A DNA stretch of 64,000 nucleotides. Origin: an uncultured Prevotellaceae bacterium. GTDB taxonomy: Bacteria; Bacteroidota; Bacteroidia; Bacteroidales; Bacteroidaceae. The stretch is from the NCBI GenBank assembly GCA_900317635.1, contig ONHN01000003.1, positions 41,406-105,405 of the forward strand, given 5' to 3'. The notes beneath the pieces were generated by a model, which saw only the letters and a program-made list of their open reading frames with translations, searched no databases and had not been told where the DNA came from. Position numbers and translations under genes: made by a program. How positions within the stretch are numbered: the first letter of the stretch is position 1; each line of letters begins with the position of its first letter. Below are positions 61,505 to 64,000 of this stretch, piece by piece.

Positions 61505-62749
61505 ATGCGCATAAAACCATTTCGTGGGGTACGTCCCCCGCAAGACTTAGTAGAACAAGTCGAGAGCCGTCCGTACGACGTGCTTGAAAGCGATGAGGCA
61601 CGCGCCGAAGCTGGCGACAACGAAAAGAGCCTCTACCACATCATTAAACCCGAAATCAACTTCCCCGAAGGAACCAGCGAGTACGACCCGCGCGTCTATG
61701 AAAGTGGCGCCGAGCAGTTCCGCATGTTCCAAGAGAAAGGCTGGCTCGTGCAGGACAAGGAGGAGAACTACTACCTCTATGCCCAGACCATGAACGGCAA
61801 GACGCAGTATGGCCTCGTTGTGTGCTGCCACATCGACGACTACATGCAAAGCCGCATCAAGAAGCACGAACTCACGCGCCGCGACAAGGAAGAAGACCGC
61901 ATGAAGCACGTTCGCAACACGAACGCCAACATCGAACCCGTCTTCTTGGCCTACAAAGACCGTCCCGTGCTCGCCGAACTTATCAAGAAGTATGCCGCCA
62001 CGAAGCCCGAGTACGACTTCATTGCTCCCATCGACGGCTTTGGCCACAAGTTCTGGGTTATCAACGACCGCAACGACGTAGCCACCATTACCCGCGAGTT
62101 TGGCGAGATGGACGCTATGTACATTGCCGACGGGCACCACCGCAGTGCTGCCGCCGCCCTTGTGGGCGCAGAAAAGGCAAAGGCCAATCCCGCTAATACG
62201 GGCAACGAAGAATACAACTTCTATATGGCCGTTTGTTTCCCGGCTCAGCAGCTGACCATTTTGGACTACAACCGCGTGGTGAAAGACCTCAACGGACGCA
62301 CGCCCGCAGAGTTCCTTGCCGCTCTCGAAAAGAACTTCGTGGTGGCCGACAAAGGCACCGCCGAATATCGTCCGCAGCAAGCTCACGAGTTCTCACTCTA
62401 CCTCGAAGGCCACTGGTACAGCCTGACGGCTAAGCCTGGCACCTACGACGAGAGCGACCCCATCGGCGTGCTCGACGTGGACATCTCCAGCCGCCTTATC
62501 CTCGACGAACTCCTTGGCATCACCGACCTGCGTTCCGACAAGCGCATCGACTTCGTTGGCGGCCTGCGTGGCCTTGGCGAGTTGAAGCGCCGTGTGGATA
62601 GTGGCGAAATGAAGATGGCGCTGGCCCTCTATCCCGTCACGATGCAGCAGATTATGAACATTGCCGACAGTGGCAAAATCATGCCGCCAAAAGCCACGTG
62701 GTTTGAACCCAAACTGCGTAGCGGTCTCGTTATTCATAAGCTCGACTAA
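61505..62749 (+). CDS. DUF1015 family protein
   Basis: A 414-residue cytosolic protein of the DUF1015 family. It starts RIKPFRGVRPPQDLVEQVES, the family signature, and has LYHIIKPEINFPEG, FLAYKDRPVLAELI, AMYIADGHHRSAAA and FVGGLRGLGELKRRVDSGEM near the end. The GHHR motif suggests a metal or phosphate site. Function is unproven, but the gene is regularly found after serA in Bacteroidales, which suggests a link to serine or phosphoserine metabolism. A terminator follows. Confidence 0.93.
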   Translation: MRIKPFRGVRPPQDLVEQVESRPYDVLESDEARAEAGDNEKSLYHIIKPEINFPEGTSEYDPRVYESGAEQFRMFQEKGWLVQDKEENYYLYAQTMNGKTQYGLVVCCHIDDYMQSRIKKHELTRRDKEEDRMKHVRNTNANIEPVFLAYKDRPVLAELIKKYAATKPEYDFIAPIDGFGHKFWVINDRNDVATITREFGEMDAMYIADGHHRSAAAALVGAEKAKANPANTGNEEYNFYMAVCFPAQQLTILDYNRVVKDLNGRTPAEFLAALEKNFVVADKGTAEYRPQQAHEFSLYLEGHWYSLTAKPGTYDESDPIGVLDVDISSRLILDELLGITDLRSDKRIDFVGGLRGLGELKRRVDSGEMKMALALYPVTMQQIMNIADSGKIMPPKATWFEPKLRSGLVIHKLD

Positions 62750-62759
62750 ACCTTTTCAT

Positions 62760-62805
62760 GGGACAGCGACTTCCCCCTTACACTCAAGGGGCGTGTTGCT
62801 GTCCC
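62760..62805 (+). terminator. Terminator after the DUF1015 gene
   Basis: GGGACAGCGAC (62760-62770) pairs with GTTGCTGTCCC (62795-62805) with one mismatch. An inner CCCC/GGGG stem is present, and TTCCTCTTT follows. Confidence 0.75.
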
Positions 62806-62869
62806 TTCCTCTTTCGTAGTCCCTTGTTTTTTTCCCCCCTCATTCATCCCGCAAACTTCCCTGCATGCT

Positions 62870-63409
62870 ATGAAAAAGTTCCTCATCGTCCTTTTGGCAG
62901 CCGTGCTGCTGGTGCCCGTTGCCGCCAATGCTCAGAAGCGTAAGTCGCAGACAGGCAAGACTAAAACCTCGCAAACCGTGAAGCGTACGAAGAAGACGAA
63001 ACCGACGAGCACAACGGCCAGCCTCACGCCGCTTGAGCGTAAAGTGGTAGGCAAGCACATGCTCTCGTTGCAGTGGATTTCGTGGAAATACTTCGGCACG
63101 GCCACTATCACTAAAGAAGCCGACGGCACGTTGCGTTGCACGGGCGAGCAACTTTCGCGCGGCGACGACTCCCACATCGGCGACTACCTGAAGCTCGACG
63201 GCACCGTGCGCATCGTTTCCGAAAAAGAACTTGAGTTCACGGGCTCCATCCGCACCAAGATATGGCACATCGCTGGCGGCGAAGAAGTGGAGCGCGCAGG
63301 AACCTTCACCTTCCTATCAACCGAAGGGCGCAAGTACTGGCGCTTGCAAGATATGAAAAACCCCATTGACGGCTGCACGGACTACGTGGACATCTACTTC
63401 AAGCGGTAA
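62870..63409 (+). CDS. Small exported protein of unknown function
   Basis: A 179-residue protein with a clear signal peptide (KKFLIVLLAAVLLVPVAANA, cleavage near residue 22). A Lys/Thr-rich linker (about 23-50) precedes a compact beta-rich domain of about 125 residues with LSLQWISWKYFGTATI and a Trp-rich middle (IWHIAG, YWRLQDM). No family is recognised. The domain size and pattern suggest a periplasmic or lipocalin-like binding role, which is only a guess. It is transcribed alone after a terminator. Confidence 0.72.
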   Translation: MKKFLIVLLAAVLLVPVAANAQKRKSQTGKTKTSQTVKRTKKTKPTSTTASLTPLERKVVGKHMLSLQWISWKYFGTATITKEADGTLRCTGEQLSRGDDSHIGDYLKLDGTVRIVSEKELEFTGSIRTKIWHIAGGEEVERAGTFTFLSTEGRKYWRLQDMKNPIDGCTDYVDIYFKR

Positions 63410-63499
63410 ACGTGCCCTCACGCTTTCTCTTCACTCAATACCCCTGCTGACTTTTAGACCCCCCGTATTCAGTAACCTTAATCCCCCCCTCGTACCATT

Positions 63500-63997
63500 A
63501 TGCAACTCGCTTGGAGCGAAATCCCCCACAACTTCGGGCTGTGCGTGTCGGACGCTTGCCCGATGGCGGCAGAGTGCCTGCACCGCGCTGCTGCCGCCCT
63601 CATGCCCGCGCCGCCTGCGTCGCCCGCGCTCTTCATATACGTGAACCACTACTACCGCCTGCGCGCCGAGCAGGAAGGCGCGCCCTGTCCCGAGTATCTT
63701 CCGGCCGCGCCTGTGCGCATGGCGTTGGGCTTCCGCCGCGTCCTGGACGAAGAGCTGACGCACGTGGGCCGACAGCGCGCCGTCAGCGAGCTGAAAGCAC
63801 TCTTCAGCGGGGGCGGCAGGTTCTACGACCGCAAGAACGGCAAGACCCCCCTGACGCCCAAGGAGCAAGAGGCCGTAGGCCGCATCCTCGCCAGCTGCGG
63901 CGCAGCCGAACCCGTAGAGTTTGACGCTTACACGGAATTGTTCGATTTTGACTTGCGCCTTACAAGCGAAGAAATACCCGGGAACCAGGGGATATAA
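63500..63997 (+). CDS. DUF6078-family protein, second copy
   Basis: A 165-residue protein related to that at 37200: NFGLCVSDACPMAAECLHR matches the CP-x3-C cluster, LTPKEQEAVGRILASCG matches the later helix, and the end again has Tyr-x-x-x-Phe-Asp-Phe. The second metal-like cluster is reduced to a single Cys (APCPEY). It is preceded by a promoter-poor gap of 90 bases and ends three bases before the window end. Function unknown. Confidence 0.68.
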   Translation: MQLAWSEIPHNFGLCVSDACPMAAECLHRAAAALMPAPPASPALFIYVNHYYRLRAEQEGAPCPEYLPAAPVRMALGFRRVLDEELTHVGRQRAVSELKALFSGGGRFYDRKNGKTPLTPKEQEAVGRILASCGAAEPVEFDAYTELFDFDLRLTSEEIPGNQGI

Positions 63998-64000
63998 AAT

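Overview
The window is a Bacteroidales chromosome segment, most like Prevotella and relatives. The evidence is: several promoters fit the Bacteroidota pattern TTTG-N19/20-TAnnTTTG; genes lack clear Shine-Dalgarno sites; the tRNA has no encoded CCA; a TPP riboswitch precedes a TonB-dependent receptor and a PnuC-type transporter; and serC, serA and a DUF1015 gene lie in a row. Nearly all genes are on the + strand. LAYOUT. 1-4292: a divergent promoter, a palindromic repeat array, and two secreted dockerin-like proteins, one with a CotH domain. 4293-7766: GC-rich repeats, four tandem copies of a promoter-like unit, the TPP riboswitch, and the thiamine-type receptor and transporter. 7857-56364: about 48 kb of surface polysaccharide (capsule or O-antigen) biosynthesis, starting at a textbook promoter. 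56365-58101: a MITE-like element, a nucleotidyltransferase-fold gene and tRNA-Asp. 58599-63997: serine biosynthesis genes, a broken DUF559 gene, DUF1015, a small secreted protein and a DUF6078 protein. POLYSACCHARIDE LOCUS. A WecA-like initiating transferase, UDP-GlcNAc 2-epimerase and two UDP-ManNAc-dehydrogenase-like proteins supply precursors; one of the two lacks the catalytic cysteine. A cytidylyltransferase-aminotransferase fusion and an orphan CMP-acylneuraminate synthetase-like gene suggest CDP- or CMP-activated decorations. About seven glycosyltransferases, three polymerase or ligase-like membrane proteins, two Wzx flippases and one MurJ-like flippase build and move repeat units. Three pyruvyl transferase genes are paired with three iron-sulfur FrhB-like flavoproteins. 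A dehydrogenase fusion, a heparinase-like lyase, a CapK-like ligase and an asparagine-synthase-like protein complete the set. The locus is mosaic: 18243-26707 and parts of 33050-44400 are clearly AT-richer than their flanks. It is littered with decay: a wzx remnant, a truncated frhB remnant, a truncated ATPase, a HEPN-MNT toxin-antitoxin remnant and several inverted-repeat-bounded elements. MOST NOTABLE. Two hexapeptide acetyltransferase genes (41425-41857 and 55869-56364) are each interrupted only by the length of a poly-G tract (G8 and G9). Removing one G restores a full-length acetyltransferase in each case, so both look like slipped-strand phase-variable decorators caught OFF. Also notable are the repeated pyruvyl-transferase/FrhB pairs, which may form an undescribed ketal or ether chemistry, and the reciprocal decay of two copies of a wzx-frhB module. 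All calls come from reading the sequence; no database search was run.
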